Part shown: positions 1-8,173 of the stretch, in pieces
How positions within the stretch are numbered: the first letter of the stretch is position 1
Layout: each line of letters begins with the position of its first letter
Assembly: GCA_045546255.1 (NCBI GenBank)
Contig: JAZQCK010000081.1
Location: 1-23,035, forward strand
DNA length: 23,035 nt
From: RGIG5612 sp045546255
GTDB lineage: Bacteria; Bacillota; Clostridia; Lachnospirales; Lachnospiraceae
Reading direction: 5' to 3'
The notes under the pieces: generated by a model
The model's database searches: none
What the model was told of the DNA's origin: nothing
What the model saw: only the letters and a program-made list of their open reading frames with translations
Made by a program: the position numbers and the translations under genes

Positions 1-1460
1 TCCACATCATCGTTGATGAAGGCATTGATTGTGAGCTGCACGATCTCCGAGATGGCTGCCTCTAAGACCTTAAGCTCTCTTTCCGCGTTTGCAGAGAAGG
101 CGATCTTCTTCTCATTGATCTCTTCTACAGCTTCTCCGATATTCTTCGAATGGTCTGACATTCTTTCAAAATCAGAAAGCACCCTGAGGAACTTACCAAC
201 TTCCTGCGACTGTCCTTCGCTTAAAGTGGTCGCTGTAATCTTTACAAGATAACTGCCCAGTTTATCTTCATAGCGGTCAAGTGTACTTTCCAGGTCATTG
301 ACCGTTTTTAACGCCGTTTTACTCTTTTCCTGTCTTGCAAGCACAGCGTTGTTTACGCTTTCCAATGCTTTGCCGGCCATGTTGTTGATGACCATTCGGC
401 TCTGCTCGATGGACATTGCCGGGTGATCAAGAAGTCTTGGCTCTAAGCGGTCGAAGTCTGCTCTTTCCTCTGCTGCGCCCGGATCTTCTTTAAAGATTGC
501 ACAGATCAGTTTTTCGAGCAGGCCCGTGCATGGCGCTAAGACCAAAACCGTTACCAATCTGTATAAGGTGTTCACCAGAGCGATGGTCACCATCGTCATC
601 GTCGCATTCATAAAGGAGAAATGGAAAATCGCATTGAGTCCATATAGCAGCACACCGCAGATGATGGCACCTAAGATATCGATGATCAGATAAATAAAGG
701 CGACCCGCTTACCATTTGTACTGGCTCCTAACGCACTGAGAACAACCGGAACTGAGGCACCGATTCCGATTCCAAGGAGGATCGGAAATGCCAGATCAAA
801 ACTGACTGCTCCGGTCACTGCAAGTGCCTGTAAGATACCGACTGCCGCGCTCGCGCTCTGAAGAATCGCGGTGATCACAAGACCGATCAGAATGCCGAGG
901 ATCGGGTTCGTGAATTCTGTCAAAAGATTAATGAAGGCCGGCTCTTCCCTTAAAGGTGCGATCGAGCCAGACATTGTGCTCATACCGAACATTAAAACGG
1001 CAAAGCCCAGCATGATTCCTCCAACATTTTTCAATGAGTTTTTCTTTGCAAACATCCAAAGAATAATTCCTGCTACGGCTACAACTCCGGTCAGGATTTC
1101 CGTGCTGAAGACAGATGCGATACTCGCGCCGGACCCTCCAATACTGTTCAAGGCCAGGATCCAGCCGGTAACGCTGGTTCCTAAGATGGCGCCCAGCACG
1201 ATGCCAATACCCTGTTTTACTTTCATCATTCCGGAGTTAACAAAGCCAACGACCATAACAGATGTCGCTGAAGAAGACTGAATCACCGCGGTGACTCCGG
1301 TTCCGAGAAGAACGCCCTTCAACGTATTTCCGGATAACCGGAAGAGTACCATTTCCATTTTGCTGCCGGCGACCTTCTTTAAAGAGTCCCCCATCACTGA
1401 CATACCAAAAAGGAACAGCGCGACGCCTCCAAGTAAAGAGATTATGTTGCCAACGTCCAT
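1..1460 (-). CDS. Na/Pi-cotransporter family protein with PhoU-like C-terminus (partial, runs off left edge)
   Basis: The gene reads leftwards from an ATG at 1460-1458 and has no stop before base 1, so its C-terminus is missing. AGGAGG lies 7 bases before the start. The translation begins MDVGNIISLLGGVALFLFG and is strongly hydrophobic for about 310 residues. It carries the duplicated Na/Pi-cotransporter signature: AVIQSSSATSVM near residue 60 and AILQSASAAVGI in the second half. After residue ~320 it becomes a charged helical region (EQSRMVINNMAGKALESV, LSDFERMSDHSKNIGEAVEE) typical of PhoU-type domains fused to bacterial NptA-like transporters. The expected role is sodium-coupled phosphate import at the membrane; family members can also export phosphate or have other anion roles. 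It is preceded by a promoter and a riboswitch-like leader, so it is probably its own transcription unit. Confidence 0.9.
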   Translation of the reverse strand, partial: MDVGNIISLLGGVALFLFGMSVMGDSLKKVAGSKMEMVLFRLSGNTLKGVLLGTGVTAVIQSSSATSVMVVGFVNSGMMKVKQGIGIVLGAILGTSVTGWILALNSIGGSGASIASVFSTEILTGVVAVAGIILWMFAKKNSLKNVGGIMLGFAVLMFGMSTMSGSIAPLREEPAFINLLTEFTNPILGILIGLVITAILQSASAAVGILQALAVTGAVSFDLAFPILLGIGIGASVPVVLSALGASTNGKRVAFIYLIIDILGAIICGVLLYGLNAIFHFSFMNATMTMVTIALVNTLYRLVTVLVLAPCTGLLEKLICAIFKEDPGAAEERADFDRLEPRLLDHPAMSIEQSRMVINNMAGKALESVNNAVLARQEKSKTALKTVNDLESTLDRYEDKLGSYLVKITATTLSEGQSQEVGKFLRVLSDFERMSDHSKNIGEAVEEINEKKIAFSANAERELKVLEAAISEIVQLTINAFINDDV

Positions 1461-1480
1461 GTAACATCCTCCTAATTATA

Positions 1481-1517
1481 GAAAAAGACTTTCACCGTTA
1501 ATAAACGGCAAAAGTCT
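1481..1517 (-). terminator. Intrinsic terminator in the leader of the Na/Pi-transporter gene
   Basis: On the minus strand the stem GACTTT-tg-CCGTT pairs with AACGG-tg-AAAGTC around a TATT loop and is followed by TTTTTC. It lies just upstream of the AGGAGG site. Its 5' arm (GACTTTTGCC) is also the 3' end of the putative aptamer, so aptamer closure and terminator would exclude each other. That layout implies ligand-dependent antitermination (inference). Confidence 0.7.
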
Positions 1518-1600
1518 CGCTTTATCAAATATATTCCGGGGCCACGCCCGTCTTGACGAAATATATCATGCTCATAGCACAAGCTACTCCCTTTTTTAAC
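1506..1600 (-). promoter_or_regulatory. Candidate yybP-ykoY (Mn2+) riboswitch aptamer
   Basis: Reading the minus strand, the leader begins A-rich then GGGAGTAGC, close to the family's GGGGAGUAGC. It continues with a TCGTCAAGACGG segment enclosed by an ATATATT/AATATAT stem, and ends GCGAGACTTTTGCC, close to the family's GAGACCUUUGCC end. The A-rich 5' end can pair with CTTTT at the 3' end to form P1. These three blocks in this order are recalled from the yybP-ykoY family, known to sense Mn2+. The usual downstream genes are metal exporters such as MntP, TerC or P-type ATPases, so a Na/Pi transporter is an unusual target. I have not run a covariance model. Confidence 0.65.
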
Positions 1601-1607
1601 CTTATAA

Positions 1608-1636
1608 ACTATCGCATACAGAACAAAATGTGTCAA
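1608..1636 (-). promoter_or_regulatory. Sigma-A promoter for the Na/Pi-transporter leader
   Basis: A perfect -35 TTGACA (1636-1631) is followed by a 17-base spacer and a -10 GATAGT (1613-1608). The predicted start falls a few bases before the riboswitch-like leader. The -35 overlaps the stop codon of the upstream phosphatase gene. Confidence 0.7.
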
Positions 1637-4065
1637 GATATGTTTTTGTCCGTCTCGGACTTTTCATGATACTCAAAACCAAGCATGGTGATATCATCAA
1701 ACTGTTCTGCATCTCCGACAAAGCTGTGAATATCCTCTAAGACTGCCGGCAGGATCTCCTCCTGCGATTTATCCTTCACGGCATTCAGAATATTCAGCAT
1801 TCTGTCCGTTCCATACTGCTGCATTTCTTCATTGATTGCTTCCGGAATACCATCGGTATATACAAACAGCTTATCCCCCGGATGAAATTCCAGCTCATAA
1901 TCTGTATACTTTGCATTTTTCATTGCTCCAAGGACAAGTCCATGATGGTCTTTGTAAATTTCATAGTCTCCTCCTGCCCGCAAAATTGCAGGATATTCAT
2001 GACCTGCGTTTGCACATTTCATAATGCCGCTATCCAGATCTATGATGCCGATCCAAACGGTCACAAACATTTCTGCATCATTTCCTTCACAGAGAATATT
2101 ATTGCTCTTATGAAGGAGTTCAGCCGGGGAAAGACCTTCTCTTGCATGACTTTGGATCATGGTCCTGCTGCGCATCATAAACAATGCCGCAGGGATTCCT
2201 TTGCCGGAAACATCCGCAATCACAAGCCCTAAGGTATTGTTTGAGATAAAGAAGAAATCATAGAAGTCGCCGCCGACTTCCCGGGCTGGTTTCATAAGTG
2301 TATACAAAGCAAAGTCGTCCCTTGGGAATTTAAAGACCCTAGGCAGCGCAGATTCCTGAATTGTTCTGGCTACGACCAGTTCCTGTTCCATCCGCTGTTC
2401 TGCTGCAGTAATATAGCCTTTCAGCGTGTCGACCGTCTGGTTAATATCATCTGAAAAATAATTGAACTCCCTGGAAGTCCTCACGTCAATGACCTGGTTT
2501 AAGTCTCCCTCTGTAATCTTTTTGAGGGAGCTGTTCACCTTGTGCATCTTTTGAACGACGACGCGGTCTACGACCATATAAAGTGCCGCATAAAGGACAG
2601 CAAATAACAGGATAGCGGCAAAGCCGGTTTCATAAGCCTGAATATCACGTTCCAGATAAACCTCTGTCAACGGAAGCGTTACAAGAAGGATCGTCCCATC
2701 CGGCAGTTTTTCTTTACGGCAAAGCGACTCTACTCCAAAGAAAGATGCATGAAAGTTCGTCATATCTTCCTGTGCTTTCAAAATATTTAATTCTTCTTTT
2801 GACAGAACAGCATCATGATGATCCCCCGCAATCACAACACCAATGCTGCGAACGATATCGAAGGTTCCGTCATTTCCAACCTGAAAGTTTGTGAAAACAT
2901 CATTGAGTCCGGCATAGTTCATGAATTCAACATAGCCGTCAACGGAAAGCACAACCTGAACCATACCTCCGGGGCAGCGGGTACCAACGGCTGCCCTCGA
3001 GTTTGAGATCATATCGACCTCGCTCTCCTTTTCGCCGGAAAGCACTTCCTTGAAATTAGATGTATAGACGTGTGAGCCTCCGACAGAGACAATTGGGTTT
3101 CCTTCAGAATCCGTGATGTTGATCGATATCAGTTCAAACGCTTCCTTCACCCGCTCGAGAAAAGCAGGATCTATCGCAGCTGCACCGGCCTCTTCATCGA
3201 CTTCCGCCGCAATAATCTGAGCAGCGGAGAGCGCATCCTCTTCCGCAAGTTGATTAATATCTTCCCTCGCTTGCGTGATCTGAGTATAATTCCGCCGAAT
3301 CGCATCCGCCGCCTTATACAAAACAGAGTTGCCGGACTGTAAAGCGGTGTTATTCTGCATCACATAAGAAAAAGCGAAATTCAAAATTAAGATCAGCGTT
3401 GTGATGACCAGCAAGATCCGGTTGATGATCGTCGCCAGCGGGGTCTCTCTTGGATCCTGTTTCAGAGCAAACGTTTTTTCTTTATCCAGGATTCCGGTCA
3501 GGAAAGAAAACAGTGCCAGTCCGATCGCGGAAAATACGATCATCGGTATCGCACAGCGTCTTACTACGTAAAACGCGTTATACATATCGTCACGGTGAGT
3601 AAAAAAGACGGCATACATATGGAATACTTCCATCACTGCGCCAATGAACAGAGCAGAAAACGTATTTGGCCGCTTGGAACGAAGAGCGATCTTATGAACA
3701 AATGCCGCCAGAAAACCGGCAAGAATCGTCGAAACACTGCAGGCGATGACCGTATAACTGCCAATGCCCCAAAAAGTACCGGCAATATATCGCTCAATAC
3801 CGCCGATCAGACCGGCAATAATACCGGAGACCGGGTCAAACATCAAACCGGCAGTCAGAGGAGCAAGGTCCCGGATGTTTACGATCATATGATTATAATC
3901 AACGCCAAAATGAGTCGACAGCACGGCTGCGGCTCCGTAGATCACGCCGATCAGGATGCGGTATCCAATCTTATGACTTTTATCTTTAAAATATTTCCAA
4001 AGAAGCAGCGACAGCAACAGATAAATCAATGTTGCAGCTGACATCTTAAGGATCATCGTAAGCAT
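1633..4065 (-). CDS. Membrane sensor PP2C-type serine phosphatase (5TMR-LYT / sensor / HAMP / SpoIIE)
   Basis: This 810-aa protein has several modules. Residues ~1-195 are multi-pass and carry NIRDLAPLTAGL and SGIIAGLIGGIERY, matching the 5TMR-LYT domain of LytS-type sensors. A membrane segment lies at ~212-235, an extracytoplasmic sensor-like region at ~237-475, another membrane segment at ~478-500 and a HAMP-like stretch at ~500-555. A PP2C/SpoIIE/RsbU phosphatase domain fills ~590-800, with acidic metal-ligand motifs GGDFYD (598-603), ADVSGKG (617-623), YTDG (736-739) and FDDIT (789-793). It probably dephosphorylates an anti-anti-sigma factor or similar partner in response to an external or membrane signal. 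No RsbV/RsbW-like partner lies nearby, so the target is unknown. AAGGAAGC precedes the ATG; an in-frame ATG three codons later is also possible. Confidence 0.88.
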   Translation of the reverse strand: MLTMILKMSAATLIYLLLSLLLWKYFKDKSHKIGYRILIGVIYGAAAVLSTHFGVDYNHMIVNIRDLAPLTAGLMFDPVSGIIAGLIGGIERYIAGTFWGIGSYTVIACSVSTILAGFLAAFVHKIALRSKRPNTFSALFIGAVMEVFHMYAVFFTHRDDMYNAFYVVRRCAIPMIVFSAIGLALFSFLTGILDKEKTFALKQDPRETPLATIINRILLVITTLILILNFAFSYVMQNNTALQSGNSVLYKAADAIRRNYTQITQAREDINQLAEEDALSAAQIIAAEVDEEAGAAAIDPAFLERVKEAFELISINITDSEGNPIVSVGGSHVYTSNFKEVLSGEKESEVDMISNSRAAVGTRCPGGMVQVVLSVDGYVEFMNYAGLNDVFTNFQVGNDGTFDIVRSIGVVIAGDHHDAVLSKEELNILKAQEDMTNFHASFFGVESLCRKEKLPDGTILLVTLPLTEVYLERDIQAYETGFAAILLFAVLYAALYMVVDRVVVQKMHKVNSSLKKITEGDLNQVIDVRTSREFNYFSDDINQTVDTLKGYITAAEQRMEQELVVARTIQESALPRVFKFPRDDFALYTLMKPAREVGGDFYDFFFISNNTLGLVIADVSGKGIPAALFMMRSRTMIQSHAREGLSPAELLHKSNNILCEGNDAEMFVTVWIGIIDLDSGIMKCANAGHEYPAILRAGGDYEIYKDHHGLVLGAMKNAKYTDYELEFHPGDKLFVYTDGIPEAINEEMQQYGTDRMLNILNAVKDKSQEEILPAVLEDIHSFVGDAEQFDDITMLGFEYHEKSETDKNIS

Positions 4066-4106
4066 TTCCAGCTTCCTTTTCTTAAATATTGCAAATTAAC
4101 TGATTT

Positions 4107-4135
4107 ATTATATCAATCACAGATTTGTTTTACAA
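4107..4135 (-). promoter_or_regulatory. Sigma-A promoter for the sensor phosphatase
   Basis: The minus strand has -35 TTGTAA (4135-4130), exactly 17 bases, then a perfect -10 TATAAT (4112-4107). It sits about 40 bases upstream of the start codon. Confidence 0.75.
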
Positions 4136-4175
4136 CTTCCCCATGAGATTATGATTTCAAAAAACAAAGAATCAG

Positions 4176-4204
4176 AAGACAGATCGAACGGAATCGAGTA
4201 TAAT
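4176..4204 (+). promoter_or_regulatory. Sigma-A promoter for the M18 aminopeptidase
   Basis: A perfect -10 TATAAT at 4199-4204 is preceded at 17 bases by AAGACA (4176-4181), a 4/6 match to TTGACA. It is divergent from the phosphatase promoter. Confidence 0.65.
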
Positions 4205-4257
4205 ACCAAAGTTGATCAGAGGATCAAAAAGAAAAGACGGAAAAGGAAGGTATCAAC

Positions 4258-5580
4258 ATGGACAAGTTCAGACAGACAACAAGGGATCTTTGCAGCTTTA
4301 TTTCTGCATCTCCAAGCCGCTTCCATGTGATTGAAAACGTAAGCAAAATGATGGAGAAAGCAGGTTTTCTGCCGCTTTCTGAGAGCAGCCGTTGGACGCT
4401 GACTCCGGGGAATTCTTACTATGCGGTCCGTGGTGGTTCAGCCCTCATTGCGTTTTGTCTTCCGGAAGGTGCAGCAGGTAATTACCAGATCATTGCTTCC
4501 CACTGCGACTCTCCGTCTTTTAAGATCAAAGAATCACCGGAAATTGAAAAAACAGCAGGCTATGTTCAACTGAATGTAGAAAAAAACGGCGGCGCTCTTT
4601 TAGCACCCTGGTTTGACCGTCCGCTTGGAATCGCCGGCAGATTGATCGTGGAGGAAGACGGATCTATAAAATCCCTTCTCGTTGACTCTAACCGCGCACT
4701 AGCAATGATCCCATCTCTTGCGATTCATATGAATAGAAAAGCCAACGAAGAAACCCATTTGAATATTCAGTCTGATATGCTTCCTGTCTTTGGAAGCGAT
4801 GAAGCAAAAGGAAGCTTTCAGCAGATTATGGCTGCGGCAGCCGGCGTGAGTGAGGATAAAGTTCTTGGCAGCGATCTGTATCTGTATGACCGCTCTGCTC
4901 CATCTTTCTGGGGAGCGAACGAGGAATTTTTCTCCAGTCCGAAACTGGATAACCTCCAGAACGTCTATGCATCAGTTCAGGCTTTGCTAAACAGCGCGGC
5001 AAAAGAAAACTCGGCAAACACTGGAACGGGTCTTCCGATCCGGGTATGCTGCATTCTGGATAACGAAGAAGTCGGAAGCCGCTCAAGACAAGGCGCAGAT
5101 TCCACGTTTTTAAGCGATATTTTAGAACGGATCCGTCTGGGACTTTCCATTGACCAGGAAGACCAGCTTATCATGCTTTCGAAAAGCTTTATGATCTCTG
5201 CGGATAATTCCCATGCGCTTCATCCGAATCATCCGGAAAAAGCAGACCCTGTAAACAGGCCTGCCTTAAATAGTGGTGTTGTAATTAAGCATAGTGCAAA
5301 TCAAAAATATACGACCGATGCGGTCTCTGCCGCAATCTTTCGGAGCATCTGCAAAAAAGCAGCTGTCCCGTTCCAGGAATTTACCAATCATTCCGATATT
5401 CCGGGCGGCTCCACCTTAGGAAACATTTCAATTTCCCATGTCTCTGTCCTCAGTGTGGATATCGGCTGTCCCCAGCTTGCGATGCACAGTCCATATGAGA
5501 CCGCTGGAGTCAATGATACCCTGTATATGATGGAAGCGATGAAAGCGTTCTATGAGACCCCGATCAAAAATAACGCATAA
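4258..5580 (+). CDS. apeB: M18-family metallo-aminopeptidase (aspartyl aminopeptidase type)
   Basis: This 440-aa protein is the normal length for family M18, cytosolic dinuclear-zinc aminopeptidases that remove N-terminal (often acidic) residues from peptides. Family motifs are present in order: IIASHCDSPSFK with the zinc His at 82, WFDRPLGIAGR at 118-128, KLDNLQN with the bridging Asp at 231, ILDNEEVGSRSRQGADS with the catalytic and metal Glu pair at 270-271, NHSDIPGGSTLGNIS near 377-391, and a C-terminal MHSPYETAG with the zinc His at 410. No signal peptide is seen. AAGGAAGG lies 8 bases before the ATG. The gene has its own promoter and converges on the P1 peptidase gene, 10 bases away, with no obvious hairpin between them. 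Confidence 0.95.
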   Translation: MDKFRQTTRDLCSFISASPSRFHVIENVSKMMEKAGFLPLSESSRWTLTPGNSYYAVRGGSALIAFCLPEGAAGNYQIIASHCDSPSFKIKESPEIEKTAGYVQLNVEKNGGALLAPWFDRPLGIAGRLIVEEDGSIKSLLVDSNRALAMIPSLAIHMNRKANEETHLNIQSDMLPVFGSDEAKGSFQQIMAAAAGVSEDKVLGSDLYLYDRSAPSFWGANEEFFSSPKLDNLQNVYASVQALLNSAAKENSANTGTGLPIRVCCILDNEEVGSRSRQGADSTFLSDILERIRLGLSIDQEDQLIMLSKSFMISADNSHALHPNHPEKADPVNRPALNSGVVIKHSANQKYTTDAVSAAIFRSICKKAAVPFQEFTNHSDIPGGSTLGNISISHVSVLSVDIGCPQLAMHSPYETAGVNDTLYMMEAMKAFYETPIKNNA

Positions 5581-5590
5581 GAGACTATTG

Positions 5591-6571
5591 TCAGAATCGA
5601 TTTTTCAGTTCATTTGCAGAGGGGAAGCCGTAAGCACCCTCTGCTTTTTCTACGGCACGGATGATCGCTTCACTGATCACTTCCGCAGCCATCAGTCCGA
5701 CAACTTCGCGGTCCGCAGTCACATCACCTATTGACAGGGCATAGATGCTGTCGCCATCCAGTGAGGTGTGCACCGGACGGATGGACCTTGCATAGCCATC
5801 GTGACCCATGCCGGCAATTTTACAAAGCGAGCTTTTATGAAACCTTGCGTTCGTGATGATCACGCCTAGTGTCGTGTTTTCTACATAACGGCTGCTTGCA
5901 GCTTCCATACTCTTTCGCATCTCCTCCGGAGAGTCTGCAAACGCTGTCCGGTCTGCGGTCAGCATTCCTGCGATCCGCTGTCCATTCTTCCAGTCAAAAA
6001 TATCTCCCAGGGCATTCACTGCTACAACAGCTCCGATTTTTAAGTCGCCGAGCTGAACAGCATAGCTTCCGATACCGGTCTTCATGCAGCGCTCCATGCC
6101 GCACAGCTTTCCGACAGTGGCTCCGCATCCTGCGCCATAATTTCCATCTTTGTAATTCGGCTCTTCAAAGGCTCTTCTTGCAGCCTCATAGCCCATCGCT
6201 TCATCCGGATAAACATTCGGATCTCCTACTGTAAGGTCGAAAAGATCGGACTGAACGACGAGTGGAACCTTCGTGACACCGACATCAAAGCCGATATTCT
6301 TCTCCCTTAAAAACTGCATTACGCCGCTTGCAGCCGAAAGTCCATAAGCGCTTCCGCCCGCCAGCACAACGCTGTGAATTCTCTGTGCAGCAGTCAGCGG
6401 ACTTAAGAGAGGGGTCTCTCTCGACGCAGGGCCTCCGCCCCGGACATCAAGTCCCGCATGCATTCCTCTGTCATTATCGCAGATAAAAACGGTACAGCCG
6501 GTTCCGGCCTCTTGATCCTCGGTTTGTCCGATTTTGATATCTCCAATATCATTGATGGATATTTCTTTCAT
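5591..6571 (-). CDS. P1-family peptidase (DmpA-like, family S58)
   Basis: This 326-aa protein resembles the P1/DmpA aminopeptidase-esterase family, Ntn-fold enzymes that self-cleave and release N-terminal residues from small peptides or amides. Visible motifs are GLDVRGGGPASRET (40-53), VVLAGGSAYGLSAASGVM (68-85), NYGAGCGATVGK (144-155), and ENTTLGVIITNARF (231-244). In this family the residue after Asn in the last motif is the proposed nucleophile created by autocleavage; here it would be a Thr (233 or 234) where DmpA itself uses Ser. No signal peptide is visible. It starts 18 bases after the stop of the leucine-rich-repeat gene on the same strand, so the two are probably cotranscribed. Substrate is not predictable from sequence. 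Confidence 0.87.
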   Translation of the reverse strand: MKEISINDIGDIKIGQTEDQEAGTGCTVFICDNDRGMHAGLDVRGGGPASRETPLLSPLTAAQRIHSVVLAGGSAYGLSAASGVMQFLREKNIGFDVGVTKVPLVVQSDLFDLTVGDPNVYPDEAMGYEAARRAFEEPNYKDGNYGAGCGATVGKLCGMERCMKTGIGSYAVQLGDLKIGAVVAVNALGDIFDWKNGQRIAGMLTADRTAFADSPEEMRKSMEAASSRYVENTTLGVIITNARFHKSSLCKIAGMGHDGYARSIRPVHTSLDGDSIYALSIGDVTADREVVGLMAAEVISEAIIRAVEKAEGAYGFPSANELKNRF

Positions 6572-6589
6572 TTTTATGCCTCACTGTAT

Positions 6590-7978
6590 TTATTTCTGCC
6601 ATTCATACCAGGGATAGCCTTCGAAATCCTTTAGGTAGATCGGGCAATAGATCGATTCTTTCTGATTTCCGAAAATGCCGCCGTCATAATGGAATACTTC
6701 GCGCATCTTCAAATAATACTCAAAGGTGGTTCCGTGATTATAGCGCCATCCGTAACCATAGGGGTTTGCACCATAATCAAAGATTCCGATGCAGTTTGGA
6801 TGAAGTTCGCGGAAGTGTGCCTGCACATCCTCCGGAATATTCAGCTTCACGGCTCCGAAACGTTCCAGATTCGGAAGATAATCTGTACACGAGATATCTG
6901 TCACATCCGTTTCGCTGACACTCAGATAGCGGATGGATGGAATGTCCTTTAGCGGGGAAATGTCCACAAGATCATAACAGTCGATCAGCTCCACCCAGAT
7001 CAATTTCTGGCAGCTAACCAGCGGCGAAAGATCTGTGACGGAAGCAAGGGATGCCACCAGACATTCCAGCTCCGGCATATTCTTTAGGAAACTGAAATCT
7101 GTAAGGGCTTCATTGTGGCCGATATCAAGGTACACAACATCAGTACAATACTGCAGCACTTTGCTGTTTTCATCATTGAGTCCAAGTGTTAATCGAATGA
7201 CCTGTTCATCGGTCAGGAAACTGAACGGATAGCCGCTGTTGAGGTAAATACGCCAAACGATTTTTTTATCGGGAAATTCGTCCCGGATCGATGCCATAAC
7301 TTCGTTGTCGATCCCACAGGTATCCAGCAGCAGATACTTGCATCCTGTCATGATTGACAGCGCTTCTCGGATCTGCTCCGCACCTTCATTTCCGATTTCC
7401 ACACTATCATACTCCACCCGTTCATCGAGCGTTGAAATATGTTTTCCAAAAAGATCAAACTCATAGTGGATCTGTGCATTTGGAACTGCTTCCGTAAGCT
7501 GTTTCACATCCGAAATGTCAAGGGCGCTCTTTCCCTCCGCAGACATCAGCTCAATCTCAGAGATGTCTTTCAGCAGTACTAATTTGGATGCAACGTCCGC
7601 TGTCTTGTCTGCTGTCATCCCGGAAAGGTCGATCTTCTGCGTCGCCTGGTCAAAGGTCTCCCCATTAATATCCACCGTGAAATCCAGCTCCACTCCATCT
7701 GCAGCACTTCGGATAAGATCCAGTTCTTCTGCTGTCAGATCCGTGTTTGGAAAAGACAGCTTTTTCAGTTTTGAAAGCTTCGGAATAGCGGCAGCTAATG
7801 CCTCAGGATCAAACTCCCCGGCAGAAAGTGTCAGTTCCTCTGCACTCTTACTGACAGAGAGACTGCCAACCGAGACTTTGCTATATCTGACATAGAAAAA
7901 GATAACTGCGCCGACTATGATCACTGCCAGCGGGATCAATATCCAAAACCATTTCTTCTTGCTTTTTGTTTCTTCCAT
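6590..7978 (-). CDS. Membrane-anchored leucine-rich-repeat protein
   Basis: The chosen ATG (7978) gives 462 aa and has GGGGAG 7 bases upstream. A longer reading from a TTG at 8044 would swallow that ribosome site and is rejected. After a short Lys-rich cytoplasmic tail there is a single membrane segment (WFWILIPLAVIIVGAVIFF, ~10-28), so most of the protein should be outside, N-terminally anchored. The body shows irregular leucine-rich repeats, clearest at LTDFSFLKNMPELECL, VTDLSPLVSCQKL and LVDISPLKDIPSIRYL, the internalin-like type. The C-terminus is rich in Tyr, Trp and Gly. No LPXTG sorting signal or catalytic motif is present, so a binding or scaffold role at the cell surface is the most that can be inferred. 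Confidence 0.8.
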   Translation of the reverse strand: MEETKSKKKWFWILIPLAVIIVGAVIFFYVRYSKVSVGSLSVSKSAEELTLSAGEFDPEALAAAIPKLSKLKKLSFPNTDLTAEELDLIRSAADGVELDFTVDINGETFDQATQKIDLSGMTADKTADVASKLVLLKDISEIELMSAEGKSALDISDVKQLTEAVPNAQIHYEFDLFGKHISTLDERVEYDSVEIGNEGAEQIREALSIMTGCKYLLLDTCGIDNEVMASIRDEFPDKKIVWRIYLNSGYPFSFLTDEQVIRLTLGLNDENSKVLQYCTDVVYLDIGHNEALTDFSFLKNMPELECLVASLASVTDLSPLVSCQKLIWVELIDCYDLVDISPLKDIPSIRYLSVSETDVTDISCTDYLPNLERFGAVKLNIPEDVQAHFRELHPNCIGIFDYGANPYGYGWRYNHGTTFEYYLKMREVFHYDGGIFGNQKESIYCPIYLKDFEGYPWYEWQK

Positions 7979-8008
7979 TTTACACTCCCCTTTTTCGATT
8001 TCCGTTTC

Positions 8009-8014
8009 ATTATA
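8009..8014 (-). promoter_or_regulatory. Possible -10 element for the LRR/P1-peptidase unit
   Basis: A perfect TATAAT lies on the minus strand about 30 bases before the ATG. No convincing -35 is found at 16-18 bases, so this is weak. Confidence 0.35.
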
Positions 8015-8173
8015 CAACAAGAGCCCTTGAATTTCTCCTTTCAATTATTCTATTTTTCTTGCGAAAAGGGGGCGACAGAAACGAAAAAATATGTAACAAT
8101 AGTGGGGCAATAAAAAGGCAATTCTCTTTAAGACAAATAATTCTATCTGCGAAAGAGAGGAAGGGAGACGCAA

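Noticed and set aside
1237..1467. Minus-strand 76-codon frame near the start of the Na/Pi transporter
   Set aside because: It is in a different frame from the transporter, whose QSSSA motif and ribosome site are clear; the frame is Arg/Trp-rich shadow sequence.
5581..5590. Terminator between the convergent aminopeptidase and P1 peptidase genes
   Set aside because: Only 10 bases separate the stops and I find no stem-loop with a T-tract around them.
7979..8044. TTG start giving a 22-residue longer leucine-rich-repeat protein
   Set aside because: The extension contains the GGGGAG ribosome site of the better ATG and places extra residues before a normal Lys-rich membrane anchor.
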